Positions 46,330-58,252 of a stretch of DNA of 64,000 bases are shown piece by piece. Origin of the DNA: Phlebopus portentosus (lineage: Eukaryota > Basidiomycota > Agaricomycetes > Boletales > Boletinellaceae); assembly GCA_037892935.1 (NCBI GenBank), contig JAYXKI010000009.1, positions 1,736,001 to 1,800,000 of the forward strand. The letters run 5' to 3'. Under the pieces are notes generated by a model that worked only from the letters and a program-made list of their open reading frames with translations, did no database searches and had not been told where the DNA came from. Both the position numbers and the translations under genes were made by a program. Numbering within the stretch: the first letter of the stretch is position 1; each line of letters begins with the position of its first letter.

Positions 46330-47343
46330 ATGTCCACAGCGTCCGCTCAACCTCAGTCCACCGTCACTTCAGCAGCACCGGTGCCACCTGCGTCGGTCTC
46401 TGCCACCGTCGCTTCCGCATTGCAAGCAATAAAGGAGGCGGGCGTTGCTGCTGCAGGCTCGGCAAACAACCCGACTCTGCAACAGGACCCACAGCTTATG
46501 TCTGCTCTTCTCAGTCTCATCCAAAACCAAGCTCAAAAGGTTTGCGTCCGTACCATCATTGCTAAACTAAGATTAACTTTCCTGTTTTCAGGAGCCTGCC
46601 GACCAAGTCAAGGAGGCCGCCGCTGAGACCCTATCTAACCTTTCTCAGGCAGGCGCTCCTCAACCGAATCCGAACATTCATCCTCAGCTGCAAGACTCGG
46701 GTCCCAGCACACATCCTCATGGACCTCCTACCCTCGGCCAGGGACCTCCGACCATGCCTCCGCCTGTACAGCAGGCACCACCTCTACCGCATCCAGAACC
46801 GAAGGCGGCGCGTCGCCGTGCAGGTCCTCCGACTGTAAACGGAACTATCATGGGTAGTGAAGAGTGGGCGCGCCAAAGGAAGGATAATCATGTCCGTATC
46901 TTTTCGTTCTTGATATTGTCTCGTTTTGACCCGCTATGTAGAAAGAAGTCGAGCGCCGCCGACGCGGAAATATCAATGAGGGAATTAACGAGCTCGCTCG
47001 TATTGTGCCTAACGGCTCGGGCGAGAAGGCGAAGGGCGCAATTCTGAGTCGCTCGGTGCAATATATCCACCACCTCAAGGAGAATGAGGCGCGCAACATT
47101 GAGAAGTGGACGCTTGAGAAGCTCCTCATGGATCAGGCAATGGGCGATTTGCAAGCACAGCTCGAGGACATGAGGCGCATGTACCAAGAGGAGTCACATC
47201 GCCGCGAGAAGGCCGAGGCAGAGGTCACGACCTTGAAAGCTGAACTGGAGGCTGCACGAGGCTCAAAGTCGACCGAGCCTGGAACTGAGAAAGACGCGGA
47301 GGACGGTGAACGCGGCACGAAGCGACCAAGAACGGACGCGTGA
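46330..47343 (+). CDS. cbf1: bHLH transcription factor, Cbf1 type
   Basis: Exons 46,330-46,539, 46,592-46,891 and 46,942-47,343 give 303 residues. The N-terminal 140 are Ala/Ser/Pro/Gln rich. The basic region R-K-D-N-H-K-E-V-E-R-R-R-R has H170, E174 and R178 in the exact H-x3-E-x3-R spacing that reads CACGTG. The helix-loop-helix (N-I-N-E-G-I-N-E-L, K-G-A-I-L, Y-I-H-H-L-K-E) is followed by N-I-E-K-W-T-L-E-K-L-L, a segment I recall as shared with yeast Cbf1, and a leucine/heptad coiled coil. Yeast Cbf1 acts at centromere CDEI and sulphur-metabolism promoters; a transcriptional role is the safest call here. A TTG-started extension upstream was rejected. Confidence 0.92.
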
Positions 47344-47654
47344 TGCGCACGCGGAGTCCTCTGCCATGTGATTTGTTTTTCGCCCTTGTTATTCCTCCTA
47401 CCCGTTCCATTCACTGGGGTAATTGCTTTGCTCACTATGTACAAACGATGTTCTTGTGCTCTATGGTTAAATGTCTCTTAAACAGTGTATCAATTCTTGA
47501 CGGTCTCGCAGAAGAACGAACAAAGAATGCTCCGCCGATAATTATTACTGTCGGATGCCCTGAAATACTATATGATCAATTGACTATAAAGATAGCTCCT
47601 AAATAACGATTACGTTTACATGTCGATAATGTTCATAAGTTAAATTAAGTCCTC

Positions 47655-49677
47655 TCAGCGATCGCTTCGCTTGTCGAGCCGGAGCTCGCCAAGCTCCATA
47701 TTTGTGTTTGCATCGTAGTCTGCGATGCTCGTAAATCGGTTGAGAACAGACCTCCTGAAGCTGCTTGGTTGGGACATCTCTCCTGGTGCATCATCCCTAT
47801 GCTCTTCCTCGACCGTGTGAACGGAGACAACTATCGGCGGCACCGGCGATCCAGACCAAGATTCATTCGCAGGCACGTTAGGCGTAGACTCGTCGGCAAT
47901 ATCAGGGTCAAAATTTACATTTCTCTCCGTGTCTCCTTGAATCTGACGCAGTCCATTGGATGCGGTAAACGAATATTTAGTAGCGGAGGAAGATGCTAAT
48001 GCAGTTGCTGACGCCGTTGCACGCGAGAGCGCCGACGAGCTCGCAATATCAACGTCCAGTTCTCCCAATGCCCAGTGCCGCCCGGGGCGACCATTGTTCA
48101 CAGCGACAGATCGCAAATTGAGGATCAAGCGCGCCGTGCAAACAGACATCACGGTTCGTAGTAGGGGAATGAGCGATATGATGAGTCCTCGACGACGCAG
48201 AGGCAGGGATGCATATAAAGCGAGGTTAGCAACGCTCGAGGCTATATTGTCTCATGAGTCGCTGCGTATGGGCAAAATAAGGAGGAGAACGCACCCAGCA
48301 TGATTACATAGAAGATGATCCCTTTGCAATATCGGTAACTGAATGACGCGAGTGAAAAATGTACTAGACTTACCATCTCTGAAAAGGATATTGAGCAAGA
48401 GACTTCGGTCTTTCTTTGCCCTTCGAATGTTGTCAACGCGAATGAGAGTTAAGACAAAAACGACAGTGTCGAAAACGATTAATGCGATCCAAGACGGTAT
48501 CGTACGAGACGTAGACACCTCATTCAAGATGCCATAGCATCCTAAAATTGGTTTGACACTGAAAGTTGTCGTATTCGGTCACTGTTCCCGAATTCAGAGA
48601 ACCTAACGACATACATCGGTCGATTTTCAACTGAAGATCACGAAATCAGTGACATCCGTCTGCCAGTTAGGGAAAACAAGCATACATGAGAGTGATTTCG
48701 ATACCAGAGCAATCGATACCAGGATTGTGCTGTCAGTTGCCTGATTATCATAACCTCAGTAATGCATGGCATGCGAAAGATATATCTTTCAACATCTCGT
48801 ACCAAAAGCACAGAATAAAGCAAAACGCAGATTTTTCGGTTTTGGCCCCACAGAGCTAGTGTACGCAGAATGAGTATCACTAGAAGACGTTAGTATGAAT
48901 GGCGCGGAGTTCGAGCGCAACTCTTCACCTTGCACGGGTATGATAAAAACTAGCATAGACCTATGGACTCAAATTGAATGCTGTGTCTCAAGTCTCTCGC
49001 ATCAAAGAACTCACCATGCTTCGACATAGTTTGATACAACGCAGCTACCAGAGGCGAACATATTGATTAATTTCCCTTAGAAGCAGTTAGAAATAGATAC
49101 TGACAACTGTTCTTTGTCAACGCGTATGATTGACCAAGAATCAAGGAACTCACATGATATGGGGAGTCATAGTCAAACATGTCTATAAGCTATGTCAGCG
49201 ATATAGATCAGAAGTGACAGCCGAAAACTCACAGACAAGCAAGAATACAGATATAAAGAATACAGGATATCGATTTAGAACGAATAAGACGTTTCCGGCA
49301 GACCATCTCGCCTTCCATACCAATTCCAGCTGTATCTAAAGTCAAACGGTATTCCCAGAAACACCAGTCCACACACACCTCGCTGCATGAGTAGAGTACG
49401 AATGAGTTACTTGGTATCTCTAAGAACCGGCTCGCGCTCACCTAGGGAACGTCAAGATCATATCATACAAAAATACCACGAATGCCGCCACTGGTTAGTT
49501 TACCCTCAGAAGAAGAAAATCTCAACGGTTACTGAACAACATACACGTCAGATACTGACCAAACAACTTTTATTAGCTATTTTAGACACAAAAGAAAGTA
49601 AAGATACTGACATTTGTGGTCCTCGTATCCGATACAACCTGCGGAAGCAGGTCAAGCTGCTCAACGATGGAGGCCAT
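47655..49677 (-). CDS. DUF6533-type integral membrane protein (paralogue B)
   Basis: Start M-A-S-I-V-E-Q-L at 49,677, end at 47,655, many short exons. The hallmark reappears: F-L-Y-D-M-I-L-T, then L-E-L-V-W-K-A-R-W-S and F-V-L-N-R-Y-P. Further helices include L-T-L-I-R-V and F-Y-V-I-M-L-G. The C-terminal part has S-V-A-N-L-A-L-Y followed by L-L-R-T-V-M-S-V-C-T-A-R-L-I-L-N-L-R, very close to gene A's L-R-T-V-M-S-I-C-A-S-R-L-M-L-N-L-R, so the two are recent paralogues in the same orientation, with the Cbf1 gene between. Some middle exon joints were not resolved. Function unknown. Confidence 0.78.
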
Positions 49678-50493
49678 GATGGTGAGAGGGGAGAATCGCC
49701 GCTATTGCCCAGGGATTACTTTATGGGATATATGGCCAGCCTAGACACCTATACAGCTACCTACACCGGGTTAGGCGTCCGTTTCAAATTAAGCATTGCT
49801 AGGCACAAATGGCCAAATGCGGCATTCATTGGCTGATTGACACGCAAGAGATCAAATACTCCACCGACGAAAGGAGAAAGAGGATACAAGCAGAATGTGT
49901 CCTTTGATGTTCTGGATTGATTTGCCAGAGGTATATGGTCATGGTCAGGTCATAAGCACTTATCGCGGCGATGAATCGGCGGAGCCAAGAACGCCGCATA
50001 TTTCGGTTTAAACGACACGTCCGTGGTATACCCGCAGTTCCGATCGTCGACCCTTAGTGGTTATCTGACAAAGAGACTGGTACCAGCATCTCAAGATCAT
50101 GATACGGATCATTATTCTTGTTTGTGGTCCATATTGCGTACACGCGCTTGTAGATGTATACCGCAAAGAGCATCTAGGTTGAAAAGACGACCGACAAGGC
50201 TGATTTCTGGTAGAGAATGGGATACACGGAGATAACTTGATGGGGGAAGTGATGACACGGAAAACGAAATGCAGATGTGGCAAAGGCCCAGGTACCAAAA
50301 AAGCCGCAGCACAAGACAGGAATTCATTTCCCACGGTCAAAAAGTTTGTCACTTTCATATATCAATTTTATAGGTCATTTCACTCACGACGCATCAACGA
50401 GAGATGATATAAAAGCATTGATGGCCTTTGCTCGAAATCCAGAACTCTGATATTGCCTCTTTTTTTTAATCAGTAAAGATGGGGTCTACAGTT
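49678..50493. other. Intergenic region, no gene seen
   Basis: The 816 bases between paralogue B's start and the end of the acyltransferase gene have no credible frame. The opposite-strand frames at 50,008-50,358 and 50,023-50,235 are shadows of each other. Confidence 0.45.
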
Positions 50494-52388
50494 TCAAAGG
50501 CGCAGTACGACTAAGTAGGGCCTAAAACTCCGTGACAGTGCATCCACCCATCTCTGGAGAAGGTTGGTTTCGAGCTGCAAGCTTTGTTCGGACGTGTTTT
50601 CGGCGGACGTACCAAAATGGCACGACAGTCGGCCATTGTGTTGACACAGCAATTCAACGATTGGTGCAATCGTACACCGCAGTCCCGTCGCAATATCATC
50701 AACCGACAGCGTTGTTTGCTCTGATGGTGTGCCTGGGAGATAGTCCATTAGTATGCCAAGTCGTCCTAAGTCCCCAATCGACGATATGATGAGCGCGGGT
50801 ATCTGGAATGCAGCTGGATTGAATGTTTGGCTAGTAACATGTGCTTCCATATCGCGGGCTCTGTGAGCGTCCAGAGATTGCTTTCAGTCACTCGCGTCAG
50901 ATTGATTCCTCTTCTGAAGGTCTAGGACTCACGTCAATTGACTTCAACATCGAGGCCACTGCAGCAACGGGATTATCCCAAAACGCATTTTCGTCGATGA
51001 CTCTAACTATTGAGTTTTTGGTCTCGTCGATCTTGAACATTGCTCGAATAACATCCATCGGGAGGACGGGCGATGTGCCATCTTGGGCAAGGAGCGGAGA
51101 ACCCTTTTGTGACTCATAAGAGCTGTACTCACCTGGAAGTTTGTGACGCTTTGATAACAAAGGTGTCGGTCTGAACAACTCTATAAACGATCAGGATGTA
51201 CTTACATGGTTTGTAATGGTCCAGGCGATGAGATAGTGGGTCGCATCATTGAATGACCTGCTGAGCTCGTGAAAACCCCAGGTCCTATACTTGTAGCTGG
51301 TTGAAACTCAGTTTCAGTATGCACGAGAATTAGAAGTGCCGTGAACAGCTGCGTGATCGTGTAACCGTGCCTTTTCGCAATCGCATGAAGTTTCCCCGTC
51401 GTCTCCTGCGAAAAGGTGACAACTCGGGAGATGTCTCACTTAACCCCGGCATTTGTGATGAGAGGATAAAGCCAGAGCCTCTGGTAGAAGCAGTCAGCAG
51501 AGCAATTGGCCGAGGTATTTTTGAACTAACCACCGCTGCTTTCTCTGACTTTCCCTGTTGTTCTGCTGCGATCATGGATGGTGCCGGAGGGAGATTAGGT
51601 GGATGGCCTGTCTCAACCAGGGAAACGACAAATGAAGCTGGAGATTGAAGCCGAGAAATTTCTGTGCCCCATTCAATTGACTCGAGTGGCTTTGCCTTTC
51701 CCTCGAGCTCCGCAGTCAAATACTTGAAGTAAAGATCCATCATCGAGAAGCCAGCTCGCCCATCGAAGAAGCTGTGCAAAAGGGACAGACTGAAACGAAT
51801 TCAAATTAGATCTTTCTTTTCTCAGATACAATGGAGCGACAAAGTTCCAACCTGAAATTCTAACCACCCGGACCCGGGAGACATGCAACTCAGCTACGTA
51901 ACGATCAGCAGACGAGAGCCACAAGTGTACATCATTCAGCAGACGATATGCCTCGCGCATCGGTCTCACGTCGTTGGTGAAAATGACGGTCGCATTGCTC
52001 CAAGCTTCAATCTCATCCGCGGCGGTGGGAACCGTATAGCGGAAAGCGAAGCTCTCGTCTGGCGGAGGCATCTTGAAAGACCTGCACGCTATCCCGGGTA
52101 CCTAGTGGCGCATTACTGTCCATGCCGCTCTCACCGTCGGCTCTAAAGCCTCACGACTGTGCGATGGTAAGTTCCTATTCATCTTTACGGACACAGATAC
52201 TATCAAGTGCGTGAATCCGTCGCACATATCGCTGCCGTGAAGGTTGGTCGGCGCGACGAACAGAACATCGATTCTGATGCGGAGACTCACGACATCTTTG
52301 AACCTGTGATTTCAATACCGAAGGCCTCGCGGACATGGTCGCCATTGTTTGTCTTTCTGAAAATATATTCCTCAATAGATGAAGTCAT
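50494..52388 (-). CDS. CAT-like (BAHD/condensation-fold) acyltransferase
   Basis: Start M-T-S-S-I-E-E-Y at 52,388, with a TATAAAG box 60 bases upstream. After a first intron with GTGAGT donor, the reading continues D-M-C-D-G-F-T-H-L, then P-T-V-R-A-A-W and A-F-R-Y near 52,050, then W-N-F-V-A-P. A 41-base intron joins this to L-S-L-L-H-S-F-F-D-G-R-A-G, which carries the HxxxD catalytic motif of CoA-dependent acyltransferases and nonribosomal condensation domains. Later exons give L-F-T-A-L-L-I-L-V-H and A-T-G-L-R-C-T-I-A-P near the end. It probably transfers an acyl group from CoA to an alcohol or amine; substrate unknown. Exons after 51,330 are partly inferred. No second biosynthetic gene is adjacent. 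Confidence 0.72.
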
Positions 52389-52447
52389 TGTCGGTCTTGC
52401 TAATAAGGAGCGAGGAGAGTAACTCACAGGGAAAGGATGAAATCAAG

Positions 52448-52454
52448 CTTTATA
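52448..52454 (-). promoter_or_regulatory. TATA box of the acyltransferase gene
   Basis: TATAAAG is read on the minus strand about 60 bases before the ATG, which would leave a leader of roughly 30 bases. The position and sequence fit a core promoter. Confidence 0.5.
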
Positions 52455-53350
52455 TCCAGAAGCGGGATCTCGCATAACAGGAGTTCCATGATTCCAGTGC
52501 GCGCTCAAGAAGCTCCTGCAATAAGTTTTAATGGGCACGGAATCTAGTCGCATATGGCCCAAGGCATGCCTATTGGGCCAGTCGAGAGTCGGCTGTGTTG
52601 AGAATTGTCGCATAGTGGACAGGCGGCGTTTGGAAATACGCGAGAACAATTCGACGTGGGCGCTGGCTAGCCGCGAACACCAAACCGTGGATCTTGGAAT
52701 TATTCGCCTCACCCTGCATTATGAAATCAACGAGCTGAGATGTGATGTGCAAGGAAAATAGGCCTTCTAGAGACATTGAGTAGTTGGAGACTATCGATCA
52801 TTCCATCGCCAGCAGTGCTCAGGCAAGATAAAGACCGGGTGCGAAAGCTCAAGCATAAAGAAATGAAGACAAATCTTGAAGTAATACTGTGACGAACATT
52901 GAATCAGAAGCCATTTCCGAAGAGGCAAGAGCCGTCTTGTCTTTTCTGATTCAATTCTCTGGGCTTATACGTACAGTACATAGGCGAATCTTTCCGGTCG
53001 AGGCAGGAGAAGCAAGGATAATGAGAAGCTACATAATTTGGTTGAAAAAAGACAGGCCTTGACGAAGAATTTAGCACACTTGTCGGCGCGCTGAAAATTT
53101 TGCACTCAGATGATACGTGTCCAGCGTGAAAGATAAGAGTTCTTCTTATTTTATCGTAACTAGATACTATACAGACATGATAATACTATAAGATAAAGGG
53201 GACACGATAAACAAGAGAGCTAATGCGTCAGACAAGTTGAGATATTGTGGTACAAACAAGTCGGTCGACAAAGCCGACAGGGGCATGTATTGTATACAAG
53301 GTGTAACGCACATTAGACACGACCAATAGATTGGCGCAACGAGTCAGATT
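52455..53350. other. Intergenic region, no gene seen
   Basis: Between the acyltransferase promoter and the stop of the Iml2-like gene. The short frames at 52,443-52,776 on both strands overlap each other and carry no motif. Confidence 0.45.
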
Positions 53351-55825
53351 TTACAATGGCTTATCGTGCTCCAAAGCATCAACGACGGCATGCGTACGCA
53401 GGAGCAATGCGGACTATACAGAACGTCAGAGCCCTCCTGGACGTTCGTTGAGCAGAAATACGCACCTCAAAACTGTACTTTCCTTTCCGAGAGTGAGAGC
53501 TGACCTCCAGATTTTTGCCTGAAGAACGATGACTGTGAGAAAAACAGGGAATAGACGGACAAACTAAAAGAATTACCAGAAAGGATAAGGTCAAAGTTCT
53601 TGCGTGCTTCCTCCTTTCGACCCGTGCACGCTAATAGACGACCCATCTCGAAATGGGTGTAATATACGAGGTGGTGGTCGAGCTCAATCTTGGGGGCATT
53701 AGACAGTACCCGCTGGAAAGCGGCAAGTCCACGTTGCTCGGCCTCTTCTCGTGGCATTTCATATGTCTCCTCAGGATCTAAGACAGCGTTAGGCTCCTAG
53801 CGAAATACGTCAGTTGATAAGACACATTACAGTCGAGATTCAACTCACGGTGTAAGCAAGGTATCGATAACAAACGCCCTCGATGAAGTCAGCAAGGCAC
53901 AAGTCATCCCAGTAGCCGTGCCCATCTTCGTACTTCTTAGGATTACTTTCGAACAACTTCAACTTGTTTTGCAATTCCACAACTTCAGGAAGAATCTTGT
54001 TTGCGATAACGGTTTGTGGAGCTCGTGCAATGCCAAGGAAGAAGTACGAGAACTCAATCGCAGGAAGAGCCAATCGGTTATTCTGCTTCTTGAACTTGCG
54101 TGATTTTCGGGCAACGAATTTCTACACAACCGTCAAAGAGTCATATCGCTAGAAGGGACACACGGAAACTCACCTCGAGTGGTATCGACTTGCCAGCGAT
54201 GCGTTGTGTGAGTTTTGGCACTTTCTCCATGAATGAATCTGCCTCTTTTAAGCACTCCTCCTCTCCGAGAGCCAGAAGGCAAACAGCGATTCCATATGCG
54301 TAGCATGCCTTGCTCCAGGTGGCTTCAGCGTGCAAATTCCGCCAGCAGGCGAGAGACTCAAGGGGGTCGTATAGAGCCAGATACGCGAGAGCCATTTCCC
54401 AGTAGCTTATCATATGCAGGTTTCGGTACTGGGACTGTACTTCCATCGCGGTCTGGTAACTCTCAATAGCGCGTTTAGGTTGTCCGTGCATAAGGAAGAG
54501 GCGGCCCTGGCCAAAAAGGACGAACACGCCCTTCGGGTAGCGTTTGAGATTCCAATCAAGGATGTTCTGCGCTCGAGGAATATCGACGCCAGAAGAGGAA
54601 GCGAAAGTCGCAATTACAAGGTGGTACATGAGCAGTGCCATGTCGCAAATCGGACGGCGTATGCCTTCTTCTTCTGCGCTAATGTTTGGAATCGCGGCAT
54701 CCGGATCCGAAGTTTCACGCCATCCGCCAGCTTTGTAAAGGAGCTCGAGACCTTCTTCTCTATGACCCTTGAATCCGAAGATCTCAACGACCGTCTGTAG
54801 TGGACCTGGTAACAGTGTCAAGATTATGTGCGACAGCCCTGCACCAAGGTATACGCCTGATCGGAAGTCGGGATCAATAGATTTATCTTCCGGGCCTTCG
54901 CCGCGAGCAGATGCCTCCGCGTCTACAGTCTTTAGATACGAGTAAAGCAACCAGTAGATGTTGACCAATGTTCGCATGTGTAAACTGGAGCAAAACGCAT
55001 GAGATCTGGTACTCACGACTAAAGATAGCTGGTATGCGCTTACGCTTCCTTGAAGAATGCCAGCCAGTCACCTGAATAGATGATACCGAGAAGAGCCTGG
55101 TGATCTGGTAAACTAAAACCAAAAATGGTCTAGCATCACAATCATACACATACCTTTTCGAACAGAGTCTCTGCGTAGATCAATTCCGCGTGTCGCTCAA
55201 CTGGCGTCATCGACTTGACCCAGTTCACTTGGGAAGTTGATGAAACAAGAGAGGAAAGTCTCGTGAACATAGACTCAGATTTGCGGTGCTGGCTCGCAAT
55301 GTTATTTCCATGACGAGTATGGCCTAAAGCTGCGAGAATATCCTAACGGAAACTCGGCCAGTCAACTGTGGATCCAATGATATTTTCAAACAAACACAAA
55401 CTTCGTCTTCGTATGACATTAGCGCCTTCACGCATTGGATAAGGCCATAACCAGACGCGAAATAGAGACGTTCCCTGCCAATCGAACTCAGATCAGACGA
55501 AATTTTCAGAGGAAAATTTGGACGCGAAAACGTACATTTTCGGATCACTCTCGCGGCAGAATTGTTCCGACTCAACCATGTGTGAGGAAAGGAAAAGATC
55601 CAGCGCATGCCTGACGCCGGGGAGATCCTCGAGTCCTCGGTCCTGCGTGTACTTGCCCTTCATCTTTGCTGGCGGCATCTTGTTCAGCAGAGTCGAGGTC
55701 GAGTCCTCGAGGACCGACGTGGGTGCTGTCGACTCGGACGGCGCTGATGACATTGTACTAGAGACGGACGATGAGACGGTCGTCGAGTCCTGCTGGCTGT
55801 CAGCGCGTGCACGAGAGAACAACAT
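53351..55825 (-). CDS. Iml2/TTC39-family TPR protein
   Basis: Start M-L-F-S-R-A-R-A-D at 55,825; the first 50 residues are Ser/Thr rich. Exons then give R-H-A-L-D-L-F-L, E-R-L-Y-F-A-S-G-Y-G-L-I, W-V-K-S-M-T-P-V-E-R-H-A-E-L-I-Y-A-E, and the long exon 54,180-55,010 with F-R-S-G-V-Y-L-G-A-G, L-P-G-P-L and E-I-F-G-F-K-G-H-R-E-E-G, the signature block of Iml2/TTC39. TPR-like helices end with Y-W-D-D-L-C-L-A-D-F-I-E-G-V. The last exon, spliced GTGCGT...TATAG, codes for S-A-L-L-L-R-T-H-A and ends at 53,351. In yeast Iml2 is needed for clearing inclusion bodies at mitochondria; family members sit in or near membranes. No frame damage seen. Confidence 0.86.
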
Positions 55826-56230
55826 GGTTGCAGAACAAGCATAGTACGTACCAAGCAGTTGTTGGTACTCAGTTACCGTAATTTATAGGATATGGCCTAT
55901 CTGGCCCTATCATCATTGGGCATGGGAGCGGTAGTCACGCGTGCGAGTTCTGACCATTCACGTGTTGATCGATTTCTAAAGGATTAGCAGCCCTATTCAT
56001 TGGGCAAACATGAGTACATGTATGGTATGCTCGGGAGCAAGGGAAGCCAGTCTCCGTCATATGCCTTCGGAAGCAGTACGGCATAGCTTCAGCGGAATCT
56101 TTTCGAGAGGCGGGATTTGTTCTCAGGCTCCAGATCAGTTTCACAGTAGCAGGTTTGTCCGTTTGATGCGTCTCGTCGCCCCGCTATTTCTATCATCGAT
56201 ACAGCTAGTGTGCTAATTCATGTGAAATAG
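55826..56230. promoter_or_regulatory. Iml2-like promoter region
   Basis: A CACGTG E-box is at 55,959-55,964, 134 bases before the start codon on the minus strand. No gene recognised in this 405-base gap. Confidence 0.35.
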
Positions 56231-56632
56231 TCAGCAAGCTCGGGAGTGAATAGCTCCAAGATTATTATAAAAAAAAGCCGTGCCTAGCGAGCACTGGATT
56301 GTGATTGATTTCCATCCTGATTCGCTCCATGCATCAGTGATGCCACTTTGAATTCTGATACGCTGAGTATCGTGTCCGGGTGCTGTTTGTCCTCTTTCTT
56401 CCTTAGAAGGCGATACAAGCCAAGCTTCTGGGATATCATGACGAAAACCCGTGCGTATCCATTCCATACGTCCTTCACTGTCCCGAAGAAACAAAAGAAG
56501 ACAACCGCGCATCCCGGCGATACCCAAAAGTTCCAATGGATGCAAAACACTTCCCAGTGCAAGGGAGAGTTTTTCCATAGTATTACTGGATAACGTTCGA
56601 TGCGCGAAAAGTTGAAGTGCACGTCTGCTCAT
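56231..56632 (-). CDS. Hypothetical protein or remnant
   Basis: An open frame of 133 codons whose ATG is preceded, in the same frame, by further open sequence to about 56,790, so the true start or an upstream exon may lie further out. It contains a hydrophobic stretch (P-L-E-L-L-G-I-A-G-M-R-G-C-L-L-L-F) that may be a membrane segment. I do not recognise the family. Proximity to the deleted CHAT copy suggests a disturbed region. Confidence 0.3.
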   Translation of the reverse strand: MSRRALQLFAHRTLSSNTMEKLSLALGSVLHPLELLGIAGMRGCLLLFLRDSEGRMEWIRTGFRHDIPEAWLVSPSKEERGQTAPGHDTQRIRIQSGITDAWSESGWKSITIQCSLGTAFFYNNLGAIHSRAC

Positions 56633-57046
56633 CCTATCGAGTTTACAGGGCCTACCAACGCTCCATCGACGACAAGAAGACGTATAGTGCAGGGCACAGT
56701 GAATACAGCATCCGCGCAGCCCATGGCGGGGCGCAATAGTATCGACCGAACTGATTCGTGCTGTCGAGCTTGCTGAGAGTTCGACGATGTTTAAGGTAAG
56801 TTCGGATAATCAACGCTACATCGGATATCAATAATCAGAAGCAGTATAGACAACTGAAGTTGACTCACCGCAATAAGCACACAAAATCAACCCTGTCACC
56901 AGAGGCCGGGAATAAAGGAGAAAAAACGCATACCACGTATTGACGTTCGTAGGCGCGCAACCAAACTCCTCAATAATGTTGAATCTATGATCTTATACGA
57001 TGTAGTTTGTCGAATCTCTCGATGGAAGTTTGGTGCCGGCCCGGCA

Positions 57047-57393
57047 ACGGAAAGCGTTCTTTCACTTTGCTTTGGACACCAGACCGCACCTTGATGAGTG
57101 ATGCGAGATTTGGAGTATACGATGGGATGTGGTCGGCCAGAAGATACCTCAAGTTCCCGTCCTCGTCCCTGTCCTTGTCTGGCCTGCGGCATGAAAGGAA
57201 GTGCAGAAAATTCCGAAGTAGGACCACCACCAGATGCGTGACCATCTGAAAGCTGATCAAGTGAGGTTCTGAATCTTCTGATCTGGGACTGAAGCAGGGC
57301 TTTACCTTGCTCAAGAAACTCGATTGCCTCAGTGAGGGGCCATTTGTCTGTGACATACGACTCTGCATCTAACGCAAGTACTCGAACGATGGT
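57047..57393 (-). pseudogene. TPR-CHAT pseudogene with internal deletion
   Basis: Minus strand gives L-A-L-D-A-E-S-Y then E-A-I-E-F-L-E-Q-G-K-A-L-L-Q-S-Q, matching L-A-L-N-A-A-S-H and A-I-E-L-L-E-Q-G-R-A-L-L-W-S-Q of the intact CHAT gene. Straight after L-D-Q-L-S the sequence resumes at G-P-T-S-E-F-S-A-L-P-F, the later P-T-S-V-L-S-A-L-P-F, so about 190 residues (some 570 bases) are gone. Single-base deletions then shift the frame, after which Y-L-L-A-D-H-I-P-S-Y-T-P and V-R-S-G-V-Q-S-K are still readable. No TPR block or catalytic His/Cys remain. It is a dead partial copy 1.3 kb from the functional gene. Confidence 0.85.
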
Positions 57394-57653
57394 CGCTTGA
57401 GAATTGTGTGGTGGACATCAGATCAAGACAAACTCGCCTGTCTCTGCGCAACTTCGCATCGAAGCTCGGGAACGTGTGAGCGCTAGGATAAGTCAAAAAT
57501 GTCCAAGTGCGCTTTTTCTCCTGAAAACGGTAGAAAAGATTCACCAATATCTGCCAGTTACGATTCCGCTAAGTAGGGCAATGTATGTCACGTATGGACT
57601 CTTTCGTGCCAAATCTCTGGTAAGTTATATTGACATGTGTAAATTGAAAATTT

Positions 57654-58252
57654 ATGGTTTTCATACTCGTCGTCCATAGTCATCCCTCCCTCAGATACAT
57701 ACAGGATGCTCAGAAGTGCCTCAAGCGTGCACACTCGCTGGACCGAGCAGCGAAGGCAATATTGAGTTCGAAACATACTCAATATCTTGATAGCATTGAC
57801 AAATTCCCCTTTGATATATTCATCAAGGTCTTGATTGTCGGAAAACTACCGTATGGGGAGGATGGGTAAGTGATAGATCACTGCACGGATATTTTGCAAT
57901 TTGTTTGCTCGTTTGGAGCTGTATAGCTTGGCCTGAGAGAGATTGACCTTGATCAAGCCAAATTTCTGTCGTCGCTGGAGCACCTCTCGAATCATCTCTT
58001 TCATTCATTTCTTCGCGATTATCCAACCCAAGTGTCGAGAACCTCGTATCCGTCATCGCAGTTCATTCAGTACATGGTGAGGCACTTGCGTGCTCTTCAT
58101 TGTCTCATGATGCTAAAACTAGTTGGGCTGGCCGAATTATCTTACAGAATATTCCCATCCAAAGAGCTAGATTTCCTCGGCATTTATTTCGGATGTCCTC
58201 TTCATGATGTTAAAAGTAGAATTATGGAGGAGCTGGTCTCGCGAACATGACA
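57654..58252 (+). CDS. Possible small F-box-like protein
   Basis: The frame from ATG 57,654 runs through D-R-A-A-K-A-I-L and then I-D-K-F-P-F-D-I-F-I-K-V-L-I-V-G, which resembles an F-box core (L-P-x-E-I-L-x-x-I). A donor GTAAGT at 57,867 and a later exon reading E-I-D-L-D-Q-A-K-F-L-S-S-L, Q-F-I-Q-Y-M and either L-G-W-P-N-Y-L-T-E-Y or a longer alternative to 58,250 can be joined. The evidence is weak, the conserved proline pattern is only partial, and this may be a decayed gene. Confidence 0.35.
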
